Source of the DNA: Anas platyrhynchos
Lineage: Eukaryota; Chordata; Aves; Anseriformes; Anatidae
DNA: 64,000 nucleotides
Direction of reading: 5' to 3'
NCBI RefSeq assembly: GCF_047663525.1
Contig: NC_092602.1
Coordinates: forward strand, 3,231,501 to 3,295,500
Notes under the pieces: generated by a model
The model's input: the letters and a program-made list of their open reading frames with translations, nothing else
Databases searched by the model: none
Told to the model about the DNA's origin: nothing
Program-made: the position numbers and the translations under genes
Shown: positions 1-11,000 of the stretch, piece after piece
Position numbering within the stretch: the stretch's first letter is position 1
Layout: each line of letters starts with the position of its first letter

Positions 1-3000
1 CCAAGACGAACTCATAAATGATGAAGGATATCAGGTTTCCGCTTGTCATTTGCCCAGAGATCACGAGGTGCCCGCCGTAGTAAAGGATGCTGACCTGGAC
101 CACCAGGAGGGTCAGCTGAAAGCAAGCAAACAGCCCCAAATCAGCAAGGACGACTGACGTTTTGGTGTCGCTGTAGTTACCCGCACAACATCCCACAGCC
201 CAGGAGCTGACATTTATTCTTTGAGCCCCAAACCAAGCATCCTCGACAGCCCATGGCTGACAGCAGCGAGGATGGATATGAAAAGGGAAAAACAACTCAG
301 GTACTTGGGCTGGGATCTTTCAACAAAACGAGAGTCCAGGGGGGCAACATCCAAGGAAGGAGAATTTATCTGAAATCACAGCGCCTCATCGATGTCTCTT
401 GGGCTAACATCCTCAAGGATAATGATCCATGCTCGAATTACCCAACACATGCAGTCACCTCGCCACTAAAATAAACTCTGTTATATGACTGTGACACATT
501 TTAATTTAGAGCACCAAACCCAGCCAAGAGCTAATGCACAAAATCCCTGCAGCACAACCTCAGCTTGAGATCAGTGTGTGGGGGTGCCACCTACTCCGCG
601 GAGACAGCTCAGCCCTGACGTGACAGATGACAGCCCCGTGCCTTTAGTCAGCCTGCTTCTTTTCACGCAATGCCCAGCGCTCTGCGCAACGTTTGCCACG
701 CAGGCTGCTGCTGGGGAAAAAGTTCCTTTGCTCTCCACCAAGATCTGACCTTAAGATCCTCAGTTTCCTCTGAGAAAGGCTCCGTGAGGGCTGTGCTAAA
801 TCTGTCAGCTTCTTTTTACGTGAGCCCCACAGGAGCAGTTTTGATGGTTTTGGACTCCTTTGATTCAGCGGGATCTGTTCTGACCCAGTTCTTGCCGCTG
901 GCTTCACCTGGTTGTGCAGGAACAATGCTAGAAATGCTCCGATTTTGCTTCCAGCTTTGGGAACCCATAAGCCTCCCACAGCTGCACGAGGGCGTCATAC
1001 CTCAAAAAACCTTTCAGCAGCATCCCTGAAGTCGTGTGGGTAAGGGCAGCCCGACACGAGGGCTTTGCACTGCCTTAGCTGCTGGTGCAGAAGCCCTGGA
1101 CCATCTGGTCCCAAGCAGTGAAAAAAACACTGCAAATAAAAATAAAACACAACAAAACAGAAATCAGCAGCCTCCCCTTGCCACTGCCCCCACACAGAAG
1201 ATCTCTGTTTCTGAGCAGAGGCTCAACCAACGCAGCGGCTGCTTCCTGGCTGGAGCAGCCGGAGATGAGCTGGCACAGGCATGCAATGCAGCAGCCCGAA
1301 AACACGGGGTTTTCCACGACCTTGAGCAGTTATCAGTGATATTTTTATTTACAGGAGAAAGCAGACTGCTCAGCGGCGTGATGCAATGCTGCCCTAAGGG
1401 GGAACGGAACCGTATTTTCGATGAGTTCAAAAAAAAAAAATTAAAAAATATCAAGAGATGGTGGTTTACTGGCAGCAGACACCAAGGCTGGGCTCATCCC
1501 ACAGAGCTCCAGGAGAGCGTGGAGCAGCACGGACATCACACCACGCGTGGTTTGTCACCTGAAGTGATGTCCCCTGCCCATCCCTAGTGCTGGTCACCTA
1601 CCCCGCTGGACCACACGTAGTAGGTGTAAGCCAGGGCCTCGCGCTTGTTCAGTTTGTACACCTGCTGCAGCTTCTGCCAGTACACGTTGGCCTCCGCCTC
1701 CTCGTTTGCAAAGCTGCGGACGGTCTTCATGGCTGAGATGGTCTCCTCGGCGGTGTTGTTGGCCTTGGCCAGGGCATTCTGCACGTCCTTGGAGAGTTTC
1801 TGCAGGGAGCAGGAGCAGAGGGAGCTCAACACACATCCAGCTGCCCTTTCTCAGGCTCAGGAGAGGGCACGGGGGCATTTTCCAAGGCTATGGACTGAGC
1901 CAAGGCTGAGCACTGGGATGCATCCCCCACCTCAGGACAGTGGGGCACATGGTGTAAGACTTGTGTGGGCTGTGGTATTAATCATGGGGGACAGACCTCT
2001 GGCACAGAAAGGGAGCTTGGGGCTAGGTTTAACCCTCCACCCGAGTCACTCCAAAGGGAGAGGAGAGGAGAGAACATTCAGCAGATGAACGAGCAGGCAC
2101 ATATGGGACATCTTGTGGGCAAGCTACCTCCCCTATCAGCTCCTGAGCATGAAGGTAACAGCCAGGACTATGCTGATCTGCCCACATAGGTGTAACACTG
2201 TCCTTCTGCCCCCACTGCAGCCAGCAAAACACCCCAATATCAATCCCTGCAGCTCCAAGGCCACCCACAATCCCCACAACAGCTTCCCAAGGGGGCCAGC
2301 CCAGCGCCATGGCACACGACAGCCACACCAGCCCCTCCTGCCTACCTTGTAGTACTTGCCGTAGACATCGGACACCAGCATGATGATGGGGAAGCCCATG
2401 AAGGTGACAAGCGAGAGCTTCCACGAGAGGCTGAACATGAAGAAGATCACCCCCGTGGCCTTCACCACGTTGCGCAGGAAGATGTTGATGTTCTGGGACA
2501 CCAGGTCGCTCACGATGGTCGTGTCCGACGTCAGGCGGGAGATGACGTCCCCTGCAGGACCGAGGGGTTGGGGAAGGGAGAGAGGGGACATGTCACCGTG
2601 ACAGGTCAATGCCTGGCCGTGTCCCATGTCCTGTGATGGGACCACACACAGCAGTCCTGGCAGATGGAGCTCCTCATCCAGCCTAGGCCCTGACTCGGGG
2701 TTTGCTGAACAGCGTGGGTGAGGATCCACAACAGTGGATGTGAAGCAAAGCAGAGGAGCTCAGGCTGCTGGATGCACACGGGACACAAAATGCATCCAAA
2801 AGCACAAACTACATCTTCGTGTCACTGAGGACATCTGCAGAACCAAGGGGACTGCCTCCGCGCTATACCCTGGAGGGCACCCTGTGGGCACACAGGCCTC
2901 CACGTGGGTGTTCACTGGGCTGAACCCCCCTCTGGAGCTGTCACCCCAGACCCCAGCTCATTTCTGAATGATGCCAGGAGCCCTCCACGAGCCTGCCAGG

Positions 3001-5409
3001 GGCTGCTGGCACCTTTTCCTGCTGTCCTCGCAGGACCAGAAGCACTCCTGGCACAGCACGCCCCGCAGAGCACGAGGCAGCTTTGGGTTTAGCTGTGTGT
3101 CCTGCAGCCTGGAGGAGGCCCAAGTGACCTGGAGGATGTGGGTGTGACAACTAAGGACAAAGCTCCTGCAGTGGAGATGAACATTAAGAGCCAGCAAACA
3201 CCACCCTGAATTTCTAAGTACTTGGCCTGTCTTCGAGTGCAGCCAGGGCCGAATCCCCGTACTGAGCAACTGCTAGTCCAGGGTTACTGGATCCCACTTC
3301 CAATAACATCTCCAGTGTCCTCAGCTACCAGGGCAGCTTGCAACGATTGCTAAATACAGCGGTAACCTCAAAACTAAAAATATCGCCGGGAAGAAATTAA
3401 GTGTGGGAAAAGTTGCAGCCGACTGGGACCACGCCAGAATGACACAGCCGGGGACGGGACTGAGTGGCAAGCTGGGAAAGCCACAAGCAAGCACAGCAAG
3501 CTTTACACGCCCAAGGTTTCCAGTGCCTGGAGCAGAGATGGAGGGCAGCCGATCAGTGGGAACTGAAGGGAGGTGCAGGAAGGGGAAAGGAGGTGTTTTG
3601 GAGATGAGATGGCCAGAGATGAATGTGTCAGCCCCAGGGCTGCTGGATGTCAGGCTGGTTGGTGGCAGAGTGACATCCTCCAGGTGCTGGGCAATCCTGA
3701 CCCCATGGCAGGGAGGTACCCAAAAGGTTGAAAAAATAAATAAAATAAAATAAAATAAAATAAAAGCTTTCTATCCCCATTTCTAAACACGAGCATTTGG
3801 GTGCCACCTCCAGGAGGGCAAACCAAGGGGAAAAATACCGTACGCTGGGACGGGATGGAGGGACTAGAGCAAACCCAGGGGAAAGGGGAACCCACCTGTA
3901 CGGTTCTCATCAAAGAAACTCATCTCTTGGGACACCAGCGACCTGAAGAGGCAGTTGCGGAGGCGGATGTTCAGCCTTGCAAATATGAGCGTAAAAACGC
4001 CGCCCCGGATACCTGCGGCAAATGAGCTAATTGCAGATAAGAAACGTTATAGACCAGTGGACACGAAACCCACTCCTCAGCAACACAAACACACCAACGC
4101 CCACGCCGAGGGCTTGGGCAATGCTGTGCCGGTACCGTTTCCACCCCGGGAAGTGATTGATGGTGTTACCAACCCCACAAGGGGGCACTGGTCCTAACCC
4201 CAGCAATGACACCCGTCAGGACGGGACATGGGGCTGCCAGGACAACCTTCCCTGGGGGGCCCATCCCCTGTGCCTGTTCCTGCTCCCCACCACCACCACG
4301 GCCTCGCAGCGCCAAGAAGCACCGAGACACCAAAACGCATCCCTGGGTGCCAGCCCCCGCGATTACCTTCCTATGGCAAGCAGCGACATGACCAGCACGG
4401 CCGTGGAGAAGCGGTCCATGCTCTTCTGCACCACGATGCCGTCGATGGCCAGCCCCGTGTAGTAGGGCAGGAAGGTCTCTCCTGTACGGGAACACAGGAC
4501 GAGAGGTTACAGACCCACCACAGGACCTGCATTCCCAGCCACGAAGGCCCTTGGCCAACCCCATCCCCACCACGGAGATATTCATACCTCACATGAGATG
4601 TACCAGGAGGCACAGCCCTCAGCAGCACACAGAGATGTCCCATTTCCCATTGCATTTTATCCTCCACTGTACATTTTGCCCTTTTAACCATTCCCCCAGC
4701 CCGTTTAGGAGGTGTCACCCATCTCAGGAGCCCCCCACGTGGCTCCTTCCCTCCCGACGAGAGGCAGAGCACCCCACGTCCCCCTCTAGCCCCTTTGCTC
4801 ACCCAGCGCGGCCACCAGGAGGAAGAAGGAGGCGATGCCCAGGAAGAAGGCGTCCGGCTTGGTGTACGACAGCAGCTTGTGGATGGTGGGACCCGCCGCC
4901 TCCTCCCTCTTGTCCCGGGGGGCATCGCAGCTCTCCTCCGCCTCGGTGCGGGACTCGGAGCCATGCCCCAGTGCCTCGCGGGAGGACGTCACGCAGGCCA
5001 GCAGCTGCCACAGCCCGAAGGTGGCCGCCAAAGCCACGTAGGTCCAGGCAAAGAGCCCCCAGAACCAGGGGTCCTTGATGGTCCTGCGCACCTCGGAGTA
5101 GAGCAGCAGCTTCACCATCATGTAGATGCCCATGAGGAGGCAGACGACAGCGATGAAGGTCCGCGAGGCCCTGAGGCGCCGGGGGCCGTAGGCTGTGTTG
5201 GTGGCCACCCCGATGGAAGCCCCCAGCAGCACGCAGCTGCGGTAGAGGCAGCCCCCCCAGACGTCCAGCAGCGAGTTGAAGATGTTGAAGTGCCGCAGGT
5301 CCTGCAGGATGTCCCGGCCGCCCCGGCCGTGGGCGTAGAGCAGCGTGGTGACCACCACATCGACCCCGCTCAGCACCAGCGTGCTGGCCACCGCCTTCCA
5401 GGCACGCAT
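1..5409 (-). CDS. ABCB9: ABCB9 (TAP-like, TAPL) peptide transporter, N-terminal half, partial at left edge
   Basis: Half-size ABC transporter known to form homodimers that pump cytosolic peptides into lysosomes. Coding exons in transcript order are 5409-4803, 4481-4367, 4026-3896, 2551-2346, 1799-1602 and 115-1 (continues off the edge). Phases join across every junction and give about 457 codons of a roughly 766-residue family. The start (MRAWKAVAS) matches the family start. Residues 1 to about 130 form the four-helix TMD0 with the family motif RHFNIF and the SEVRR loop before DPWFW. The core transmembrane domain follows, with SQE.SFFDENRTGD, ISRLTSDTT.VSDLVSQNIN, AEETISAMKTVRSFANEE and YYGGHLVISGQMTSGNL. 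Walker A, the signature motif and Walker B lie outside the window. The exon 5 donor reads GGG|gtaggt and is in phase with the LTLLVVQV exon. The 4026 acceptor is chosen over a nearer AG because it restores the conserved SSFAAGIRGG. No frameshift or stop seen. Confidence 0.95.
116..1601 (-). other. ABCB9: ABCB9 intron, no recognised content
   Basis: Flanked by donor GGG|gtaggt (exon end 1602) and acceptor ttcag|CTGAC (exon start 115). Open frames on both strands have no recognisable family similarity. An A12 tract lies at about 1429-1440. Nothing else is supported. Confidence 0.7.
3733..3768. repeat. (AAAAT)n simple repeat
   Basis: About five to six tandem AAAAT units, with one AAAT variant, in the long ABCB9 intron between the coding exons at 3896-4026 and 2346-2551. 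The rest of this intron shows nothing recognisable. Confidence 0.9.
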
Positions 5410-6095
5410 CCTCCCGGCCGGGTTGGGAGCCACTGAGGCGGTGGGGGGGGACGGTTCTAGTGCAGGGAGGACATGGCCACAGTGTCCTCTGTGTGGGGTG
5501 AGAAGAAGGGGATGGGGTTGGCATTCGCCACCGGGAGGTGGTGGGGAAAGGGGAGCAGGGTGCGAGTGCCTGTAGGGGAAGCCATGCCAGCCGCCCAGCA
5601 TCTTGATCCCAAACACCGCTATCTGTTCCTTCGTCCCCTCCTCTTCCCCTCTGTATCTCTCTGAAATATTTCATGGAATTGGAAGCCCAAATGAAGACAA
5701 ATTCCCCCTCCCACATCTCTCCATCCATCCTAAATCCTGAGCCTGAAACCTCCCCTTGCATCTCAGTGGGAAACTTCATCCTCGCTTGCTGTGATGGCCC
5801 CAGGCCCACCCTGAGGTCCCAGCTGGGCAATGCCGGGACATGGGCACAGGGCCACGGGGCCAGGACATCTGTGCAGCCCTCGTGCCCTGCACTATGGAGC
5901 CGTGTGGTTATTGAACACAGATATTTGGGATCTGAGGGTCCCTTCCTGCTTTCCCTGGGAGGGAGCTGAAATCAAGCACTTGATCAAAACCCTATGAAAC
6001 CGTATCAAAGCAGAAGGGAGAGCAGCTCTGCTTTGTAACAGCTTCTCCTCTTCGAAAACCAAAAAAAAAAATGCATTATCTCCAAAAAATGCATT

Positions 6096-6143
6096 ATCAG
6101 TGATGTCTTGAGGCCCCTTCCAACCCCTACAATCCTGTGATTA
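6096..6143 (+). mobile_element. CR1 LINE 3'-end remnant
   Basis: Reads as the conserved CR1 tail: a TGATGTCTTGAGG-type block, then CCCTTCCAACCCCTACAAT and CTGTGATT. Only the last few dozen bases of the element are recognisable. It sits in ABCB9 intron 1. Confidence 0.75.
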
Positions 6144-6538
6144 CAGCTCCAGGAGCCACAGCACCCTCCCAAATAACCATTTGGGGCAACCCTCCGAAGG
6201 TGCTGCATAAAATTCGGAGGCTGCATAAAATTCATTAAAAAAATCACGAGGGAAAACTACAAAGCAGCTGGAAACCCACGACCGCATCCCACGGGAGAGG
6301 GAGGCTCCGAGGCGGGACACCGCCCTTGCTACCACGCGGAGCTCCGACCCCACGCAGGGATGCTTGGGACCGGCTCCGAAGTGACATAAAAAGCAGTAAA
6401 AAAATAAAAATAAAAAAGCGGGACTTCCTGAGCTATGCCCAGAGGTGCTGCGCTTCAGGACGAGGCAGCGTGACCGATCCACGCGGGATCAGCCCCGTGG
6501 AGCAAGGAAGGGCCCTACAAAGGCCCCCCGCGATCCGT

Positions 6539-6612
6539 GGGCACCGGGGCGTTGCGGGGTCCACGGAGAGCCCTTTTGGGCTCTCCGTGGACCCCGCAAC
6601 GCCCCGGTGCCC
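6539..6612. repeat. Perfect inverted repeat: 35-bp arms, 4-base loop
   Basis: The left arm 6539-6573 and right arm 6578-6612 are exact reverse complements over 35 bases, separated by TTTT (6574-6577). The match stops on both sides (T at 6538 faces C at 6613). The arms are about 75% G+C, with CpG in both. RNA from either strand would fold into an uninterrupted hairpin. It lies in ABCB9 intron 1, about 225 bp downstream of the first splice donor. Confidence 0.97.
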
Positions 6613-6834
6613 CTGTATGGGGTCTTGCCCCACCCCAGCATCCTCCCACCCACCTACCCGCACAACCCACGCAGCAGCTTTTCCCCGCGCCGCACCCCCT
6701 TTTCCCACCAACCACCACCTCCGCCCAGCCCTCCGTGCTCCGGCCATTCCGTAAAAACCCTCAAAACCGGCGCGGAGCCCCCAAAACCCTCCCAAATCCC
6801 AACCCACGCAGCGCGCCCCAGCCCCGTTCCCTAC

Positions 6835-7060
6835 CTGCGGCGGCTCCGGCGCCGGCGCGCCCGCTGCGGGAGAAGGTCGCGGGTGGGCGGGGCTTATCCC
6901 AATAGGCCACGCCCACATCCCCCTTAGCCACGCCCCCTCGCTGCGGCGCTTTCCCGCCGGCGCCACCGTGTGCCGGGAACGGGGGGTGACCAAAGGGGAG
7001 GGGGGCACCGGTGTCGCCCCCCGGTGTCACCCCCCCGGTGTCCCCCAGCCCTGCACCGCC
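6835..7060 (-). promoter_or_regulatory. ABCB9: CpG-island promoter and noncoding exon 1 of ABCB9
   Basis: A GC- and CpG-rich block just upstream of the donor at 6835/6834. It contains GC-box-like GGGCGGGGC (around 6886-6895), a CCAAT motif (around 6899), CACGCCC boxes and an E2F-like TTTCCCGCC (6950-6958). The exact transcription start cannot be read from sequence; it probably lies within 6870-7000. The placement rests on the noncoding first exon that the coding exon's upstream acceptor requires. Confidence 0.6.
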
Positions 7061-7113
7061 TTGGCCAGGGAAGCCTCAGGGTCCCCCCCCGCACCCTGCA
7101 AAATTTCACAGAA

Positions 7114-7124
7114 TTTATTTTATT
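7114..7124 (-). terminator. GIN2: Candidate poly(A) signals, two overlapping AATAAA
   Basis: The plus strand carries TTTATT at 7114-7119 and again at 7119-7124, which read AATAAA on the minus strand. These are the first canonical signals noticed downstream of the GIN2-like stop at 8068. Confidence 0.5.
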
Positions 7125-7159
7125 TTTGGGTAGGAAAGAAGAGGGAAAAGATGAAAGGG

Positions 7160-7270
7160 CCCTAAACTGGGCTCGGTGGGGTTTTATATGGACCCCAAAT
7201 ACAAGGAAACGTCAAACCCGGCTTGATGGGGTTTTAAATTAGCCCCTAATAATTAACCCCTACTACAAGG
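7160..7270. repeat. Two-copy imperfect tandem repeat
   Basis: Two adjacent units of about 52-58 bases share a GGCT...TGGGGTTTTA block, then a CCCC.AATA block, then ACAAGGA. The copies begin near 7162 and 7213 and differ by many substitutions and one insertion. Confidence 0.55.
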
Positions 7271-8067
7271 AGTGCTGCGAGGGGTCTGTTTTCAAGAAAT
7301 TCGGCTTATAAATGTTTTTAAGCCCAGACAAGCTCGTGCCAGCACTCAGCCTCTTCCCTGCTCAGCTCCCAGGTGGGGGACAAGTGACACCGGGGTGGCC
7401 TGGGTCAGGGGTCCTAGCACGGGACTTTAACAGGGTCTGCAACCCCGGCAGTGCAGGATCTATGAGATTCCTGGAGTTCACCCCCCTGTCCGGGGTGGAA
7501 CAGAAGGAAGAAGGCAGTTTTCTCCGCCTGGATGACCAACAAATGAGAATCTTGCATTTCGTTGTCGATTTTAATTCTGCTACTGAGTGCTCACAACTAA
7601 ACAGCTCGCTTCAAGCCATCCCCACGGCCACAGGGATGCAGCCAGACCTGGCGTGGCTCTTCCCGGGTCAGGCTGCCAGCGGGGAGGGCAGATTTAAGCT
7701 GGAGGAAGCAGACTGCGACCTGGTGAACACCGCCTCCTTTCTGGTCCTTCCCCTTTCTGCCCCCAGATCGCTCCCCAGGCCTCAGTGCACTGATTCCCGT
7801 GTTCCAGGAGGAGCCTCTCGGCACCACCGAGCCCCCTGCTGCCCCCAGATGAGGATGGTGCCACTTCTCTGTGCCGTAGGGATGGTCCAAATCCGGACCA
7901 GGAAGGGATGGAGCAGAGCCCCTTGTCTGAACCTTCCCTTTCCTCGCTCCCCAAGACAGAGTAGGTGCGTCCACGCGCTGGGCTCCCACACAGCTGGGAC
8001 ACGACCCTCGGGAACAGTTCGCTCTGCTGGCCCCAGCCCCGCAGGACCCCCAGAAACGCCCCAGCAG

Positions 8068-11000
8068 TTAACTGGTTTTCTTCCCCCCGGCCATGCTCTG
8101 CTCAGGCGGCAGGACTGTCTCGATTTGGAAGGACACAAACTGGCCCTTCTTCAGTTTCTTGAGGGGAGAGGTACCGTTGCTCCCAAACACGTTGTCTTCC
8201 ACTTTGAAGGCGAGAGAGGGCAGGCCCCGGCTTTTCCTCTTCATGCTCTTGCGCTCCCGCTTGTAGGCTGTGGTCATGTTGGCGATCACCTGGAAAGCAG
8301 AGGAGAGGCTGCTTAAAAATCAGCTCAGCCCTGCTGCAGCTCTGCGGGCAAAAGCTGTACCGACAGCGTCAGCACTGCTGGCGGCACCTCGAGGCACGGG
8401 AGGGACCAAACGAGGTCTTTCCACCTCATCAGCCCCAAACTCGCAGAACTCATGGTAAGAAATGACAATTTGTGGCTGTGCTCAGAGTTCTCCATCAGTA
8501 GAGGGCAGAATGGGATCTAGGCTGGAGCTTCAGGAAGCTCCGAGCACCTCCTGTCAACCACAGCTCCTGCTCCTGCCCCGTTTGCAGGTGGTACCAGCGA
8601 CCCGGACACCAGACAGGGCAGGACACCTCAGTGTGACCTCGTCTACCTTTTTTTTTGGCACACAGGTCTCCAAGCACTTCCCAAAGGACACTGAGGCTAT
8701 TTTTTGAGGCAGGAAACTAAGACACGGAGACAAAACACTTTACCCAAGGTCTCCCCACAAATTAGAGCCAGTCAGGAACTGAACGCTGGCCTCGCTCCCT
8801 GAATCCAGCCCACGGGGCCGCCGGCCTTCATGGGGGAGAGCCCACAGGCAAGGGACTCCTGTGGGGTGGCATTTCTGGACAGACAGGGGGCTTGGCAGCA
8901 AGACTTACGATTTCTTTCACAGCATTCTGCTGCTCCTGCACGGCAGCTGTGAACGGGGGGAGGCCGTCTGCCTTGCTGGAGCTAACGCCCTGCTCCTTGG
9001 AGTCCTTGACGAAATCCACCTGCAAGGCACAGACACGTGGGCGTCACCCTGTCACCACACCAGCACCAAATGTCCTGCATGACTCCGCTCCGCCGAGCGG
9101 TTACCTCGGAGGACAGGCAGACGTATCTGTTGAACATGAGGAAGAAGGGGGTGTACTTGGTGGCGGCGTTGACCGAGGTGCGGAAATCGAAGAGCACGGG
9201 GTCGAGGTGGGTGTCCCACTCGCCGGGCTTCTCGCTCACCACGCTGCAGATGGAGGATCTCAGCACCTCGGCGCTGCGCTCGTCCAGGCTCGCGCAGTCG
9301 GCGGGGTCTGCGGGGGTGAGGATCTGTGAGATGTTCCAGCGCTCGCAGAGATGCCGGCTGACCTGCAAAGGGCACCGCAGCAGTGAGCGGCCTCCCCGTG
9401 CCATGTGGCTGCAGGGGGGGGCACTCACAGCGCTGCCTGTAGCAAAAAAAAAAAATGGAGCAGAAACGCTCCCCGAAGCCTGAGGTACTACAGGAGAGGG
9501 AGAAAGGTGTTAGCGGGCATGGCAAGCTTGCTGGAGAAGTCATGGCCTGACCAAGTATTTTGCAACAACCTTTGTAACTGAGCTTGAGGCTTCTCACAGC
9601 ACTGGCAAACTGGGTTAATCCCAGCGTAGGGCAGAAAGCTCAGGGGCATCATCTCATGGGACTCTTCCTTCCGAGCAGAGAGGCTGCAGTGCGCCTGGAG
9701 AACTTGCACCACCCGACTACGGCCTCAGATCAGGGTGAAAGCTTTGGAAAGCACCTACAGGGTGGTAACAGGGCTGGGGCTGGGAGGTGGCAGCAGCAGC
9801 TCCTTGCACCCCGTGCACGGTGCGCTGTGGCTCTGCCTGTCGGACCTGCTGTCTAAAAAAAGCTTGAGATCACGTTGCTTTCCCCTGAACCACCCAGCGT
9901 GTGACCTACCTCCTCGCAGAAGTCCCAGCTCTGACTGGCGTAAATGTTCTTGGACGCTCCGAACCTGAACAAGAAGAGGACACACAATTGGTTTTACTCC
10001 ACAGACCACAAAGCAGAGCAGCCGATCCTCACAGGAAATGGGGTACAGGAGGGACAGAGGGTCCCCAGTGGGGAGAAGCAGGCGTGACCTCGCCTTGCCG
10101 AGAGCAGGGAGAGCTCTGCTGCCCGTATCTGTTCTGAAACAGCCAGGCCTGTTTGTTCAGGAATGATAAGGCAGCAGGAGAAGCAAGCAAAGTTTCTTGC
10201 TCTGAATGCAGTCTCTGCTGGCCCCACACATTTTCCACCAGGTACTGTGGTGAGGGGCACTACACAAGTGCAAAACAAACGCCTCCTGGGAGGGATCAGG
10301 GTACAGGTTAGAGCTTCTGCAGGGAACTGGGGCACAAACTCTCCTGACCTTGGAGCAATGCAGAGAATCATTTCTGCCTCTTTCTCTCTTCCCCTGCTAA
10401 CAGGAGGAGACCAAGGACTTTGTAAAGAGCAAATGCAAAGCACTGCATGGCCTCTCCTGCAGGAGAGAGCACGTGCTCTTGTGGGGAACCATCTTGTGGA
10501 CACAGATCCTATCTGCAGCACTTCACAGTGCCCCACCTCACTGCAGAGGCACAGTGTAACTGACAAGAGAAGAGCCCACCTGTAAAAAATCGTAGCTAGG
10601 GCTTTAGCCACTGACAAGGGATCTTTCTTCTGCAGAGGAACAGCCTCAATCCACTTAGTGAAATAGTCGGTCACAAGGAGGACATGTGTATTGCTCTGGC
10701 TTGTCTCAGGAAAAGGTCCTGCATAAACAAGCACCAAGAAAAATCAACATGATGCCACAACATCGCCCAAACGAGGAAGGTAAAAACCAAACCTAGCAAA
10801 ACAATTGCTGCAACAAGGCAAACAACCCTGATTCTGTTTGGCTGTCGTTTAGACAGTACAGCTCTGTGACCTTTGTCATCAAAAATCCACCCAGCACAGC
10901 CTCAATCCTAAGAAGCAATGCACGCCCACAACTCCCATTGTGTGTTGAGTGGGAACCCTGCCAGTCCCTGGATCAGGTTGCACCTCGGGTAAGCTGCTAC

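Larger units (their letters stand above)
5433..6834 (-). other. ABCB9: ABCB9 intron 1
   Basis: Lies between the inferred noncoding exon 1 (donor CCGCAG|gtaggg, exon end at 6835) and exon 2 (acceptor cctcag, exon start at 5432). It contains no supported gene. It holds a perfect 35-bp inverted repeat (6539-6612), a CR1 3' tail (about 6096-6143), A-rich tracts (6061-6071, 6398-6417) and short direct duplications (6063-6095, 6202-6233). The overlapping open frames here are by-products of high GC and of the palindrome. Confidence 0.75.
7095..8067 (-). other. GIN2: 3' UTR of the GIN2-like gene (inferred)
   Basis: Extends from the stop codon to overlapping AATAAA signals on the minus strand near 7114-7124. 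No exon or repeat family is recognised here apart from a two-copy imperfect tandem repeat at 7160-7270. If correct, the gene ends almost at the ABCB9 promoter, with both genes on the same strand. Confidence 0.5.

Noticed and set aside
4799..5830. 343-codon minus-strand frame over ABCB9 exon 2
   Set aside because: It is a shifted-frame shadow of the ABCB9 first coding exon, whose own frame matches the family.
6433..7008. Long open frames on both strands around 6430-7010
   Set aside because: They cross the perfect palindrome and the CpG island; repetitive peptide content mirrors the inverted repeat and no family is recognised.
7312..8316. 334-codon open frame on the plus strand
   Set aside because: It is antisense to the last coding exon and 3' UTR of the GIN2-like gene, has no recognisable family motif, and lies in GC-rich sequence where chance frames are long. 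A conserved protein in other birds would reverse this.
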